Positions 23,720 through 34,892 of a stretch of DNA of 64,000 nucleotides are shown here, piece after piece. The notes under the pieces are model-generated. The model was not told the origin of the DNA and ran no database searches. It was given only the letters and a program-made list of their open reading frames with translations. Each line of letters starts with the position of its first letter. The first letter of the stretch is position 1. The stretch covers positions 1,488,001 to 1,552,000 of the forward strand of contig OZ024842.1 of the NCBI GenBank assembly GCA_964017145.1. Reading direction: 5' to 3'. Made by a program: the position numbers and the translations under genes. The stretch is from Agrocybe praecox. Taxonomy: Eukaryota > Basidiomycota > Agaricomycetes > Agaricales > Agrocybaceae.

Positions 23720-25427
23720 TTACAAAACAATAATTTGTACAAGGAAAAGCACCATCAATAGTCTGCTCCACTCTACCAACAAGGTATTGGCCCTCGATGA
23801 ATCAGAAGGAGGTATTATACTCGCAGGTGCTTTCATAGAGGACGGGCCCCCATTTTGAGTGGCATTTACTTTGAAATCTCGTCAGGATCTTTCAAATACC
23901 GACAAAGCTACGTAAATTACTCACGTATAGAGTCAAGCAAATTGTCCTTGAAATCACCACCTGCTTCCCACATAGCAAACCCTTTCAGGCCCGCGGATTT
24001 GATGAAGCCACCCTTGAAAGCAAAGGATTGAGGGTTGTCGTACGCGACGTAGATCCCACTCGTGCTATTGTACAGGAAGGGCTGCAATACAAAAATTGAA
24101 ATAAATAAGATGCCCTAACACAATTAGAGAAGATAACGTATACGCACCGTTTGACTGCAGTCGTCGAATCTATATTCGATTCCACTCGCTGGAGACCCAT
24201 CCTCATTCAAAAACCCTTCCTCCATCAAACCCCAGTACGTGTACACACCTCCAGGGCCTTGCATCACACCACAAACGTCCAAGCCACTATCCCCGTCCCA
24301 TCTATCGCCGTGTTTTTCCAATGTGGCGTTATACGGAGGATACGCGGGCAGACTGATATTTTGGGCAGTCCCATTGGAAGTGCCAGCCGACAAAGTCGAA
24401 TTCGAATTCAAAATCACGAACGAATGGCCATACGCAGGAACACCAAGAACGATCTGGCTCGCAGGCATGCCAGCATCCGTCCATGCTTTCACTGCAGAGA
24501 CTGCCGACCCGAAGCGTGCTCCGGCAGGCGCGCAGGTATCGTCTAGCGGTGACGTAGGTCCGGCGCCTACGGACGCGTTTGATTTAACGTCGTAGTTCAT
24601 AATGGCAATATAATCCAGCACTTGACTGAAATGCGAGATATTGGTCGACGGTACGCCAGTCGCATCAGCCCATGGTGTGTCGAATACCGCAGCTGATAGA
24701 ACGAGCCGTTTCCCCGTGGTTGTATTGCGAAGTTCCTGCAAGAATGAAAAGAAGTTGTCGGTATCGTTTGGGTTGAAGAGGTTACACCCAATCCCCTGAA
24801 TTCCTGGGAACTCCCAACTAGATGATTATTAATGATGCAGTCAGCCTAAATTCGATAGATAATCTTTCGTTCAATCTGAAACGCACTCGAAATCCAAGCC
24901 ATCCAATTGAAACTGATCAGCAAGCTTGGTGACTGTCTTTACGAATGTTGTACGGTTCGCTGCGGTGCCCACGTTGGAAGAATACCAGCGCGACCCTGTC
25001 CATCCACCGATGGACAAACTGGCTTTAACATTCTGAAATTTTGACCAAGTAAGAATTTAGAGCAAGCTCAATATAACACTAGCTCACATTTTGCTGAGCT
25101 GAGGACACTAGCTGGCGAAGCAACTTCTGGTCGGACGTTTCCAAAGAAAGAACATTGGGGTCCGGCGTCGTGACCCTGTAACATGAGGCAAAACAATGAG
25201 TGGTTCAACGAAAAAACGAAGAAAAAGCTGGCTCACGCGAATGCATAAGTCATATGTGTGTACTTTGACCAGCTAACCTGGGATAGAGGGAAATCCGTAG
25301 CATGCCAGCCCGTATACCATGCTGCAGATATAGTTGAATCACTCTTGACCACCGCGGGAGACGGTAGAGAATCTAAAGCGACAACAATTGCCGTAAAGAG
25401 CGACAGTGGAAAGAGAACGTGTAACAT
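23720..25427 (-). CDS. Secreted GH18 chitinase with probable GPI-anchor tail
   Basis: A glycoside hydrolase family 18 enzyme that hydrolyses chitin beta-1,4 bonds, likely for wall remodelling or nutrition. The ATG at 25427 gives a signal peptide (MLHVLFPLSLFTAIVVALDS). The TIM-barrel features follow in order: AAWYTGWHATDFPLSQVSW, YTHMTYAFA, VKASLSIGGWTGSRWYSS, and the active-site motif DGLDFDWEF spliced across an intron, with the catalytic Glu present. Next come YIAIMNYDV, VLGVPAYGHSF, GVYTYWGLMEEGF and GFAMWEAGGDF. Reading through at SIRE would stop at 23917. Splicing a strong GTGAGT donor there instead adds an exon with a Ser/Pro-rich spacer (PASIIPPSDSSRAN) and a hydrophobic C-terminus (RLLMVLFLVQIIVL) ending at 23720. 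That is the layout of a GPI signal, so I prefer it. The barrel call is firm; the tail is inference. Confidence 0.88.
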
Positions 25428-25783
25428 GTTATAACAGGCTTTGAGGATGAAGGGAAAAAGCAAGAGCGTTTATGGGGCCATGTGGAGAGTAACAGGTAAG
25501 AGGCTGGGGCTTTACTTAAGTCTAATTCGGTATGAATGGGCGCAAAATGGACATCAGTTTTCCATGACCACGAGGTTACGTTAACCTCCGGCCAATTTTA
25601 GATTCTTTCTTCTCTGTGATGGTAGAGGTCAGAGTTACATTCAATCTTTCATGCCTCTGATAAGATAAGATGATGCTGAAGTTTCCTTCTCTAAGGTTTT
25701 TGATATTCACCGTATTCTAATACAAAAGACGTCTTCCTTCGCCACAAGCTCAACGCGCGGACGAAAAGTTGTATTGCTCATTC
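25428..25783. promoter_or_regulatory. Upstream region of the chitinase gene
   Basis: The 356 bp lie between the chitinase start and the 3' end of the CoA-binding gene. The chitinase promoter must be here. No clear box or repeat is seen. Confidence 0.4.
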
Positions 25784-26365
25784 TTACAACAGGCTGAGCT
25801 TGATGTCGTCGCCTTCGACAAGAAGGCATGGCCCGCCGTAGATTACACGGTCTTCCAGGTTGTTATCCTTGATGTATTTAATCACGGTCTCGTCTTCAGC
25901 TCCAGGTTGTAGCCAAAGTGCAGGAACAGAAAGGTTCTTTGCCTGCTCGAGTATGCCGAGGGTGACCTAGGACACGAAATAAGATCTTATTTTGCTCGAG
26001 TAATGACTAGGATCTTACTTTGGGGGGAGTTATGATGGAAACACTGGTTTGAGTAGGCGAGGGGAGCTCTGCAATCGTAGATACGGTTTGAACACCTTCG
26101 AGCTCCTTCTCTTTCTGTTCTTCTTATGAAATGCGTCGTAAAAGTAGTAGAACGTCAATTCTTACCGGATGAACGGGGGTAACATCGTAGTTGCGCTGCT
26201 GGTACCATTTAAGAATCTATCCTAGGCATTCAGCATGGACAAGCGCTCGCAAGAAAACGGAATGCTCACCCTCGTGCCGTACTTAGTAGTATCCTTAGAA
26301 GCTCCAACAACAGCGAAATGGGGAGCTGCTAGGAACGTCTTCTTGACAGGGCTAATGCTGGCCAT
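25784..26365 (-). CDS. CoA-binding domain protein (YccU-like)
   Basis: A small single-domain Rossmann-like protein of the CoA_binding_2 family; the bacterial relatives bind CoA but have no settled role. The ATG at 26365 (MASISPVKKTFLAAPHF) is followed by AVVGASKDTTKYGTR, the glycine loop, then exons giving ILKWYQQRNYDVTPVHP, KEKELEGVQTVSTIAELPSP, SVSIITPPKVTLGILEQA and ALWLQPGAEDETVI, and it ends VIYGGPCLLVEGDDIKLSLL. The order VGAS.., VxPVHP, WLQPGA, GPCLL is typical of the family. Three or four short introns. It is divergent from the coiled-coil gene downstream, sharing a 390-bp upstream region. An in-frame ATG at 26425 would add 20 residues. Confidence 0.85.
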
Positions 26366-26755
26366 AACGTTGAGAGAGACTCGAGTTGAAAAAGACAAGA
26401 ACGGTGTATGTATATTCGCTGGCATTCCTATCTTGTCTTTATATATGTGCTGCTTGAAAAGTCAAGTGACAAGATAGGATTACTTTAGTCAGGATATCGC
26501 GTCACCTACGGAACCATGCGATACAAGTCAATACCCGGAGGTATATCGTGCTCCTGAGAAAGTCTTCGACGAAGAAGTCCAATCAAGTCAAACTCAAGCA
26601 CCGGAGGAAGTCGTGAGCAATGAGCAGAAAATAATTGTTGGGCAGATTTAGGATACTATTCTGAGCAGACATATATGCATGGACTCGTGGTGGTAAATGA
26701 TAAAGAGCAAATGTGGCCGTGCCGCTCGCTTGTGTTAAGGTTGACTTCATAGTTG
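26366..26755. promoter_or_regulatory. Divergent promoter region
   Basis: The 390 bp separate the starts of the CoA-binding gene (-) and the coiled-coil gene (+), so both promoters are expected here. No distinct box is recognised. Confidence 0.4.
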
Positions 26756-29224
26756 ATGTCGTCCGACTCAACAGATCGCGATCTCCCTCCTCTACCTCCC
26801 CAGGAGCCAGGGACTGACAACAGGCCGTTCTCATATGCAACTGATTCTTCTAGATCGAGACAGAGCTCGGAATCACGCAGATCAAGCCTTCGTTCCTTTC
26901 ATTCTGAACTAGAGGTTGGATTTCAACAACTATACAACAGGCTACAGAATGAGACCAAACGCGCAGATGAAGCTGAAAGACGCGCAGACGAGGCAGAAAG
27001 AAATGTTGCAGAGCTTACCATCCACTTAACAGCTATCAATGAGGCCAGAATTTCCGCTCTGCGTGAGGCGAGCAGAGCAAACGAGGAACTCAAGTAAGTT
27101 CCAACTTTCTCGTGGATTGTCCGAGTGCCAATCGGGAACACACAAGACTTTATCGCGTTCAACTGGAAACTGCACAACGGGAAATCTATCGCGCTCAGGA
27201 TATTGTCGGTATTGTTGACAGACAACGACACAAAGCGGAAAAGGATGCTGCGCAGAGTCGGAGCCAAGTTCGGGAGTTGAACGAACGGGTCATTATGCAA
27301 CAAGCCCGTGAAGAAGCTTATAGGGACGGACTTAACGAAGGCTTACAGAAAGGCAGAGATATTGCTATTGCACATGTGCCTACAACAGTGATTTACGAAG
27401 ACGATGAAGAAGATTATTACTCTCATGATGGGAGCAACCGTTCTGCCACTCCTACGAACGATGTACAGGGACACAGGACAAGATCTATGGCTCCCAGTGA
27501 GCGCTCAAGAGCTCCAATTCAAGCGCATTTATCGCCTTCACCAGTGTCTGTACCTCTTCCTGCGAATCCACCATCTCCACCTCCAACTATGCATCCTCCT
27601 CAGGACATAAAACCGATGAGCATCAGGAGTGGTTATAGTCGAGCCCCGAGTCAAGCACCCAGCATACACCCTTCCGAGAACGTGCTACCGATGCATATGA
27701 GGAATACCCCTCGGATGGCTCCCACCGAGCCTCGTAGTCGGGCGCCTAGCGTGAACGGAGCTCCAAGTGTACACCCTTCTGAGAACATCAGACCTCCAAA
27801 TGTCATTTCCACTCCTTACGTTGGACCTTCGGAAGCTGGAAGTCGCGCACCTAGCATCATGCGAAGGTCTCCAAACCCCCCAAGTATACACCCATCCGAA
27901 AACATCAGACCTCCAAGTGTAATCCAAACATCTTATGTTGGTCCCAGTAACTCTAGGAGCCGTGCACCAAGCATGGTAGAAGGAGCACCTCCAAGTGTTC
28001 ACCCATCCGAAAACATCAGGCCAATCAGTGTGCGAAACGTCGCTCAGACTCCTCGAAGGAGCCATAGTCCTATACCGCCAGACAATCTTATACCCTCTCT
28101 GGACGCTGACAATCGAATAAGGATCCCACCACCTTACGGATTTGGCAGGACACCAGAGCGGCCGATATCCCCTCAGCTCCCCAGTGCCATGTCCGACTCT
28201 AGCCAGGATGCTCTACCTATACCACCCCGGGCTCAACGGGGACATTCACGACACTCTTCCACTGGTTCTAATTCATCTACACTGTCACAGCTTGATATTC
28301 TCAACCAACCACTTAACGCTGGTCTTCGGACGCCCATGAGCGTGATTCCAGAAGTAAACAGTGCCTACTCCGGAAGCCCTCTGCCGCAATCAGAGGCAGG
28401 AGGGAGTTATCCCAACCCAAATCGTCAATCTTTTGTGAGTGTATAATAAAATTTCTTTTCGTAGCACATGAGTACTAAAATATACATACAATACATTATA
28501 GGCTGCCACATCACATCGCGCTCCTTCTGAGCGATCATACCGACCCATGGAAAATACGTACCATGAGCAGGAACGACCACGCTCCCGATCAAGCTATGCA
28601 GGCTCGTGGGTCGACCAGCAGCCCCCAGACCGCCATTCCCGCATCTCCGCGACTAGCTCTGCACCGAACATCAGCGTTCAGCCTCCCGTAAGCCAACATC
28701 AACAATGAACCTGTCCCAATCTCAAATGACGCTTGCTTGTTTGTTATCTAATTTTTTTTACGCGTTTATAGTCCCAATCTTCATTTAAGACCGACTCGTT
28801 GTTGGGTGCCGATTCACAGCGTGGAGGCGGTGGTAGCCCCTCGCCATCTTATCGACAGCCACTTCCTACTGTTGACGAGGGCCCGTCTTTCTCCGCGTCA
28901 ATGATTCCTAGTGGGATGCCCGGTGGGATACCTGGTGTTTACGATTACACTCTCCCTACTCCCGACCAGAGCGAAGCTGCAGGTTTACCATGGGGTAATG
29001 ATATGCATAATACTAACTACGACAATGACGACGCTGTATCTTCTGCGATAAGCGCCGAAACTCTTACCACACCTCCTGGTCAGTACCGAACTATGCAACC
29101 AGACGAGCACGGTCGTCCAGGCTCATCGAATACGGCAATGTGGTCAATACCGGCAGGAGGAACCGCAGCTTCTGCTGCCAGTGGGAAGGGGAAAAAGAGA
29201 AATTCGAAGAGCACATTCGGATGA
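26756..29224 (+). CDS. Large coiled-coil, low-complexity protein with internal repeats
   Basis: I do not recognise a named family. Start at 26756 (MSSDSTDRDLPPLPPQEPG). A coiled coil covers about residues 50-190, with heptads rich in Glu, Arg and Ala (RADEAERRADEAERNVAEL; HKAEKDAAQSRSQVRELNER) and interrupted by a 53-nt intron at about 27095-27147. After EEAYRDGLNEGLQKGRDIAI the rest is Pro/Ser-rich and probably disordered, containing four degenerate copies of a SRAPS..HPSENIRP unit. Two further introns near 28435-28500 and 28690-28770 lead to the C-terminal exons, which end with a Lys-rich tail (KGKKRNSKSTFG). SRxxS-type motifs suggest phosphorylation. A structural or polarity-related scaffold is one possibility, but nothing in the sequence proves it. 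Confidence 0.75.
27635..28025 (+). repeat. Four imperfect protein-coding repeats, about 100-115 bp each
   Basis: Within the coiled-coil gene, units begin near 27637, 27735, 27840 and 27957. Each encodes SRAPS, a variable stretch, then PS(I/V)HPSEN(I/V)xP, with YVGPS between the later copies. They have diverged at the DNA level, so they are old duplications kept in frame. Confidence 0.8.
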
Positions 29225-29362
29225 TGTATACATATGTAGGTTAACTATATAATACAACATGTACATCGGCTAGTTGTGTATTACATTTCTAAGCACAGAC
29301 GATGTATTCAGTTCCTTAAGATTCGGCAACAGATGAAGATTGAATATTGAGTATCGAATTCC
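29225..29362. other. Short convergent intergenic region
   Basis: The 138 bp between two converging stops must hold both polyadenylation regions. AT-rich, no other feature. Confidence 0.4.
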
Positions 29363-30781
29363 TCAGTAATCTTTCCTTCTCCTGCTCGAGTCATCTCTTC
29401 TATCAAACTTATCCTTGTCAGATCTATCCCTATTGTCGTCCCTATCACGACGTCGATCTCTGTCCCCGTCTCGTTTCTCGCTCCTGTCCTTGCCCTTGTA
29501 GTCGTCTCGACGGCTACGATCTTCATCCTGTCGTCTATCAGAATCTCGTCGTCGATCATCATCGTCATATCGTCTCTTTGAGTCACCATTCCTTTCGCTT
29601 CGACTACCATAGCGATCTGGAGAGATTTGTCTTGACGAAGGTGCTGACCGACGAGGTGAACGCGACCTCTCGCGCCTGTCGCGATCGCGGCTACCACCGG
29701 CTGGAGAAGCCGTTTCACTGCGGTCCTGCCTGACAATGGGAACGTATCGACGTTCAGGTCTTTTGCTGTTGGAGCCTTTCTTTTTGCTACCGTCATCATA
29801 TACTTCTTGTTCTTTGGCACCGATGCCTAACAGGGCAGGACGAGCCGCCGGAATATAAGGTTCGACTAGTCCTTTCCCGGGTTTTCTGGTTGCAGCGGTA
29901 CCTTCCTTCCAACCCATTCCTCGCAACATGGCAGCGCCGAATTGAGAGACTGGGACTCTGTTATAGTCGTCTAGGGTCGCCGCGTCCGGAAGTTCGTCGA
30001 CATCTTGTTTGAAAGCGTCCGCTTCTGTAATTGGTGTTGGAATAATATCGATCATGTTTCCTTCGTTGTGAACTTCCCCAGTGGCTTCGGCCAGAATAGC
30101 CCGCAAGGCTTTTTGATCCTCTGTTTCCTCTTCCACGACTTCCATTTTAACATCTTCTACGTCTACTTGAACGATGTCGTCGTACTCAGTTTTGACCACC
30201 GTCCGCTGTTTCACTTGCAAACCTGAAAGGACAGGGCCGGAATTTATGGTATCCTTGGTGCCAAGGCCTCCTACGCTTCCGTCGGCACCTGTCTGTGCAG
30301 CAGCGGATGGAGGCACATATTGCGAAGCGCCGCGTCTTTTACGAGCGAGTTCCCTCCAATCCTTGTTCTTCAGGGCTGGGATAACCAAAGGTTTTTGAAC
30401 CTTCTTTTCACCGTTTACACTGTTGCATCGAAAAGGTTCTTTTGTGAGTTGAAACAACTGAAGCACCCGAGAAGGAAACGGAACACACCGCTGAACACCG
30501 AATCTATCGAACCCCGTTACGAGCTCGTCCTCATTAACGCTATCTTCGTCACTCGAGTCATTGGCTTGCGTATACTCTTCGGCTTCTGAGCGCTGTGGAT
30601 ATGGAGACGCAGTCGTACTTCGTGCAAGCGGGCTTCCAAGAGCGGAATCCCCGGTGGTCGAGATATGTTTAGGCAGTTGTGGGACTTTAAAAGTTGACCC
30701 TGCATCTGACTCCGGTCCTGAAGAGACTGCTCTCGACACGGGCGACGGCCTGCGAATTGTAAAGGATACCTTGGAAGCCAT
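29363..30781 (-). CDS. Pre-mRNA splicing factor Spp2/GPKOW-like G-patch protein
   Basis: Spp2 (GPKOW/MOS2 in animals and plants) recruits and activates the helicase Prp2 before the first splicing step. Start at 30781 (MASKVSFTIRRPSPVSRA). The Spp2-type N-terminal motif is PLVIPALKNKDWRELARKRR. The G-patch follows: YNRVPVSQFGAAMLRGMGWK and EGTAATRKPGKGLVEPYIPA. RPALLGIGAK is the conserved follow-on. The last 120 or so residues are an Arg/Asp/Ser-rich tail (DRDRRERSRSPRR..) reaching 29363, much longer than in yeast Spp2. A 71-nt insert at about 30488-30418 with GT..CAG ends may be an intron: removing it joins FDRFGVQR to VNGEKKVQKP. Only the N-terminal and G-patch regions are needed for the call. 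Confidence 0.9.
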   Translation of the reverse strand: MASKVSFTIRRPSPVSRAVSSGPESDAGSTFKVPQLPKHISTTGDSALGSPLARSTTASPYPQRSEAEEYTQANDSSDEDSVNEDELVTGFDRFGVQRCVPFPSRVLQLFQLTKEPFRCNSVNGEKKVQKPLVIPALKNKDWRELARKRRGASQYVPPSAAAQTGADGSVGGLGTKDTINSGPVLSGLQVKQRTVVKTEYDDIVQVDVEDVKMEVVEEETEDQKALRAILAEATGEVHNEGNMIDIIPTPITEADAFKQDVDELPDAATLDDYNRVPVSQFGAAMLRGMGWKEGTAATRKPGKGLVEPYIPAARPALLGIGAKEQEVYDDGSKKKGSNSKRPERRYVPIVRQDRSETASPAGGSRDRDRRERSRSPRRSAPSSRQISPDRYGSRSERNGDSKRRYDDDDRRRDSDRRQDEDRSRRDDYKGKDRSEKRDGDRDRRRDRDDNRDRSDKDKFDRRDDSSRRRKDY

Positions 30782-31032
30782 GAGAAATGGTATAGAAAAA
30801 AGGTAGTGGTGGTCAATGGTAAACCTTTGTTGCGACGCTAAAACAGCTTTGGAGTCAGTATGCAGTCTGGCTGAATTACGTAAGTGCCTGATTTCTTCGA
30901 ACTCGACTCCCACAGTAGGTTAACCCTTTAGTTTTAGGTTTGGTCACCCCAACAATTATGTATAACATAAACCACGGTCCTGAAATGCTGTTCCTCACTC
31001 TATATCCTCTTTCTCCCTTGTGAACTATATAC

Positions 31033-32368
31033 ATGGACGGGCATGAGGCGTCCATGGTTATTGACTACCATATGATCTTTGTTGTCCGCGCATGTTCTTG
31101 TGAGTTGCTTTGAGGTGACTGCTAGTACTGGTCTTCTCAACTCAGGTCCACCCAGATGCTGCTTTCTTCCTTACCCTATACGAGTGGATTTCAACTTTGA
31201 ATTTTGAATCGTTCGTTATCTGGAGGTACGCACTCACTTCTATGCGTTCGAGCGGCAATGAAACAAGGAATATCATGCGTAGAAAGGGCATAGATCTACG
31301 GATTCGATGGATGTATTGCATTTCTCGGTATTTCGGACTCGCAGCGCAAACGTAGGACGCCTTCATCTTATCCAAGTCTTTCCATTAATTTATCGCCATT
31401 CAGAATCAATGCCTTCATTGCCGCTTTCGTGCAGTTCCATCATATCAGTTCACCCTTTCATTGTAGAGCATGGCTTGGCTTCCAGCTGATTACGGCTACG
31501 TGTCTCCTTCTTTCATTGGACTGCAATTTGATCTATCGCAGTATGTCTGTCTTGCCCCTTTATCTCTGGGAAGCTTTTGACATTCTCCTTTCCAAGTTTA
31601 TGCATTGTATAAAGGGAATCCATGGGTTATATTCGTACTATGCGCCTGTGTCACTTGCGAGGTCGTCATTGCTGGAATATACGGGACTTCAGCCATACGA
31701 CATTTACGCTTCAGCGATCGTGGATGTCTGCCATTGGGCACATCGAACTCTGTGGCGTATCTCATGTACGACATTCCTTCGAAGATCCATGAATCCCATT
31801 AACGCCTTGTATGACTCCTCAGCGCAGCGCAACTAACCACCCAAGTAGCTATTGGCATGGTCACATTGTACAAATCCCTCAAATTGTATATCCAAAACGG
31901 TTGGGTGAAAATACCGGTCCTTACTCTCGTTGCACGGGATGGATTATGGTTGTTCGCACTGGTTACAGGTTGGTCAATACAACCTAACCCTTATGACTTA
32001 TTACTAATCCCTCCATTCCAAACTAGCGCTTTTCGCCTCCATGTTGGCTAGTTCGATTCAGATCTGGTCTCAAGTGGAGAAATTGTGCTTTGTGGTTTTC
32101 CCGTGAGTGGTGCCGCCTGCAATCACGAATCATACTCAAATTATTTTTTACAAAAAGGATATATGTTGCCGTATTATCCATCTCTGTAAGTGGACAGAAC
32201 TCATTAATCGATTGGCACGATATTAACGCCCATCAAGAATTGCAGGATCACGATGAACATAACAACCTTTACATACAACCGTCGAGTGTATCTGTCCAGC
32301 ACGAGGAGGGAAAGCGTAGAACTTACTACTATTTTTGCAGAGGTCGACGATCCATCTCCATAGTTTAA
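31033..32368 (+). CDS. DUF6533-type integral membrane protein (second copy of the family)
   Basis: Same broad family as the protein at 6335-8492, but only distantly similar. Start at 31033 (MDGHEASMVIDYHMIFVVRA). A 56-nt GTGAGT intron joins CSYAAFFLTLYEWISTLNFE, the DUF6533 core with a YEW motif in place of YDY. Subsequent small exons give FVIWRKGIDLRIRWMYCISR, YFGLAAQTINAFIAAF, LITATCLLLSLDCNLIYRIY then ALYKGNPWVIFVLCACVTCE, DRGCLPLGTSNSVAYLMY, LYKSLKLYIQNGWVKIPVLT and LVARDGLWLFALVTALFASM. A loop Cys (DRGCLP) is typical. The C-terminal hydrophilic exon ends at 32368. About nine introns. Seven helices expected; function unknown. Confidence 0.72.
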
Positions 32369-33781
32369 TCGAGCCACATTCTATCACACTTAAAAATATG
32401 TTCAAGATTTCGAAAAAAAAAACTGATACCAACATTCATTTATAGCGATAGTTTATCGTATTTATTCTGACAATCCGTGTAGCAATAATGTAGCCAAGTA
32501 GTATGTGCTTAATATATCGTATATTAATTCTCATGAAGTTGTAGTACACACTTACGGAAGGAAGCTCAGTAACCCACACAGAATACATTATGTGGTAAAA
32601 TTATGTCGTGATCTTCCATGCCTTGAGAACCGGTAAAAATTAATCTGTATAGTTAGTTTATTAGTGAAGGCTGAAACGAAGACATATTTTGGATTGTTCG
32701 AGATGTCCAGAAAGGGAAGGTGACTTACCGAAAATAGCTTAGACGGTAGTACACGAAACGCGGAATCCATATTCTGGCAAAACACAACTTCCTTTCTAGC
32801 GGGATAAGATGACAAAAGGCAAGGCCAGAGCTAAAATTATAGAACTACTAGTATATATCTTTATATCCCACAGATGTCGCACTGTCAACTTTCGCTTGTC
32901 TTACACGCGCTTGCAGGAAAACCAAGAAGGGCCTAGTCGAGGGCTCGAGCTCAAGTCCTAATATTAAGATATTTCGACTCATTTAATGAAAGCATGCGAC
33001 CTAATCTGATTCCTAGACCCCATGCTCACGATAACCCTGCCCTGAGGCTGTTGAACCTCTGCCGTGGTTTATGCATGTTTATTCCTAAATCTAAATTGCT
33101 TATATTTTCCCGAGGGTAGTCTGGAAGATTAAATACATATAGGGTTAGGCCCCTGATTAGTGGAGTATGGTAAACATGCCTCCAGTCACCCTGATTAACG
33201 CATGAACCTGCCGTCAAGCTCGGAAACACTGTGCGAAGTTTCGAACAGAAAAGCCCTCAGTGCGAATAAGTACATAATAAGTAAAAAGCCGAGAAGATCA
33301 AGTGATGAGGCGCTTCCTAGTACCTATGAAAATCGGAAGGAGGTACCGAGAATTGAAATAGAACGGCATGAGGCAAATCCCGCGATCGAACAATATATGC
33401 ATTTTACAAGGTTTCTTTGCGATTTCAATCGATAGTACTCCGGAAATTGCTTGAGCTTGGAGAGAATATGGTTAAGACACAACACCTGAGAGGTCGTATT
33501 TCCCTTTTTCTGTCAGAGCTCGAACGAGAGTCCGCGGTTGATTTCGGCGGCGATGTGTTAACAACTCTCTCACAATCTTAAAATGCTGCGCGATTTGATG
33601 CCTTTTCCTTACATAGAGTCTACAAGTTATATAGTCTATGGGTAGACATCGAAGTTCGGTCCATTGATTATATCTACTTAAGGAGAGTAACATGACCCGA
33701 CGTAGAGCAGAGCTTATAAATTCATGTTGCAGTAATTTAAAGTTCATTTTGCCCATTCCCACCATCTTTATAAGTTATCCT
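32369..33781. other. Intergenic, no gene recognised
   Basis: This 1.4 kb is AT-rich. The short frames on both strands (for example 33202-33435 and 33472-33765) have no motif, and no splice series joins them. I see no repeat or RNA gene. Confidence 0.4.
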
Positions 33782-34892
33782 ATGCAGAACTCCGAGTCTT
33801 ACGCACATAAAAGTCTGATAGGTCCTTGCTCCGGGTTCATTCGAGAGCGACCGTCTTGGAGGTAGGAAAGGCACGATACTCTATGATCGACCATCGTTAC
33901 TGAGGAGTGTTTGACCGTAGCAAGCGGACAGAGGCGACTCCCGCTTATGACGAGGATCAGATGGCAAGGCATCGACATTATATGAACCCTCGACCCACCC
34001 TACCACCCTTAAGAGAGCTCTTGCAGGCCGTCGAGATAGACCGTTATGGCCATCCGCCGTGAGCGCACAGATGGATCTCTATGACGTCTTTCTGAACGTT
34101 GCACTTTTTAGTCAAATCAGTCGTGGTTCACCGCTCGAAGAGAGAAGCGATACAGAGGAGGTTAATGCCCCCGAGATATTTGCGAATAGGATGAACCCGC
34201 CACCGTCGTGAGTCTTCACACGTTTAAGTTTCATTCGTTGTCCCCGTTTCTAATAGTTTTCCCATAGTCAATTAGCGAGCACTGACAAGGACAGTCATGG
34301 CGTTAACCTCCCTTTGTTCGGACGATTTTCTACTCGAAAAAATAGCGCCGAGGATTCAGACGTGGGCGATGCCATCCGCGCGGCTGACTGGAAGAAGTAC
34401 TGCATTCCGCTCGATGAGAGAAAGGCACCTAATGTTAAATTGTATGGTTGCGTATGGTCCGAAGACGGGAATACACAATGCACATTTACCGGTGCATGGG
34501 GAGGTATCAAGAGACACATACAGGGTGTCCATCTGGATTATCAGTGAGTAGAAGCCGACAATATATTCGACAATATAAACGGCAACTTACACACGCGCTT
34601 TAGTCCTTGGAAATGTCCGTATGATGATTGCGACGCCAGATTTACACAGGCAAGAAGCATCTTCTTGACTGAGAGAATTTACTTACCTTTGATTCTTCTA
34701 GAAATCTTCAGTTGCCCCCCATGTTAATCGGATCCAGTGAGCATGACGTTCGTCGCGAAGATTTAATTATAACCATTTTGTTTTAGCACGGGTGCAAAAC
34801 CATACCGCTGCACGTATTGTTCGGAGACCTTTTACGACTGCTCAGAGAGGAGCAAGCATCATCTACGTCATGCGGAAAGGGTGTCCGCATAA
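33782..34892 (+). CDS. C2H2 zinc-finger protein
   Basis: Probably a DNA-binding regulator. The start at 33782 is chosen because splicing 33862-33920 and 34059-34111 gives one continuous frame: MQNSESYAHKSLIGPCSGF, then DEDQMARHRHYMNPRPTLPP and LRELLQAVEIDRYGHPPQIS. After a hydrophilic middle come three fingers. The first is irregular (GCVWSEDGNTQC..IKRHIQGVH). The second, CPYDDCDARFTQKSSVAPH then VNRIH, has Cx4Cx12Hx4H spacing and forms only when intron 34650-34701, which starts with GC, is removed. The third, HTGAKPYRCTYCSETF.., is joined over a GTGAGC intron by a TGEKP-like linker (HTGAKPY). Stop at 34890-34892. About 205 residues. Targets unknown. Confidence 0.8.
34650..34701 (+). other. 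GC-AG intron inside the second C2H2 finger
   Basis: The donor reads ACACAG|GCAAGA, the acceptor TTCTAG|AAATC. Reading through gives a stop and breaks the finger. Splicing restores exact C2H2 spacing. GCAAG is the usual context of GC donors. Confidence 0.8.

Noticed and set aside
33472..33765. Minus-strand frame of 97 codons
   Set aside because: No motif, no plausible introns, and no continuation upstream.
34071..34110. ATG at 34071 as the start of the C2H2 protein
   Set aside because: It falls inside a good 53-nt intron (34059-34111); the spliced frame extends upstream to 33782.
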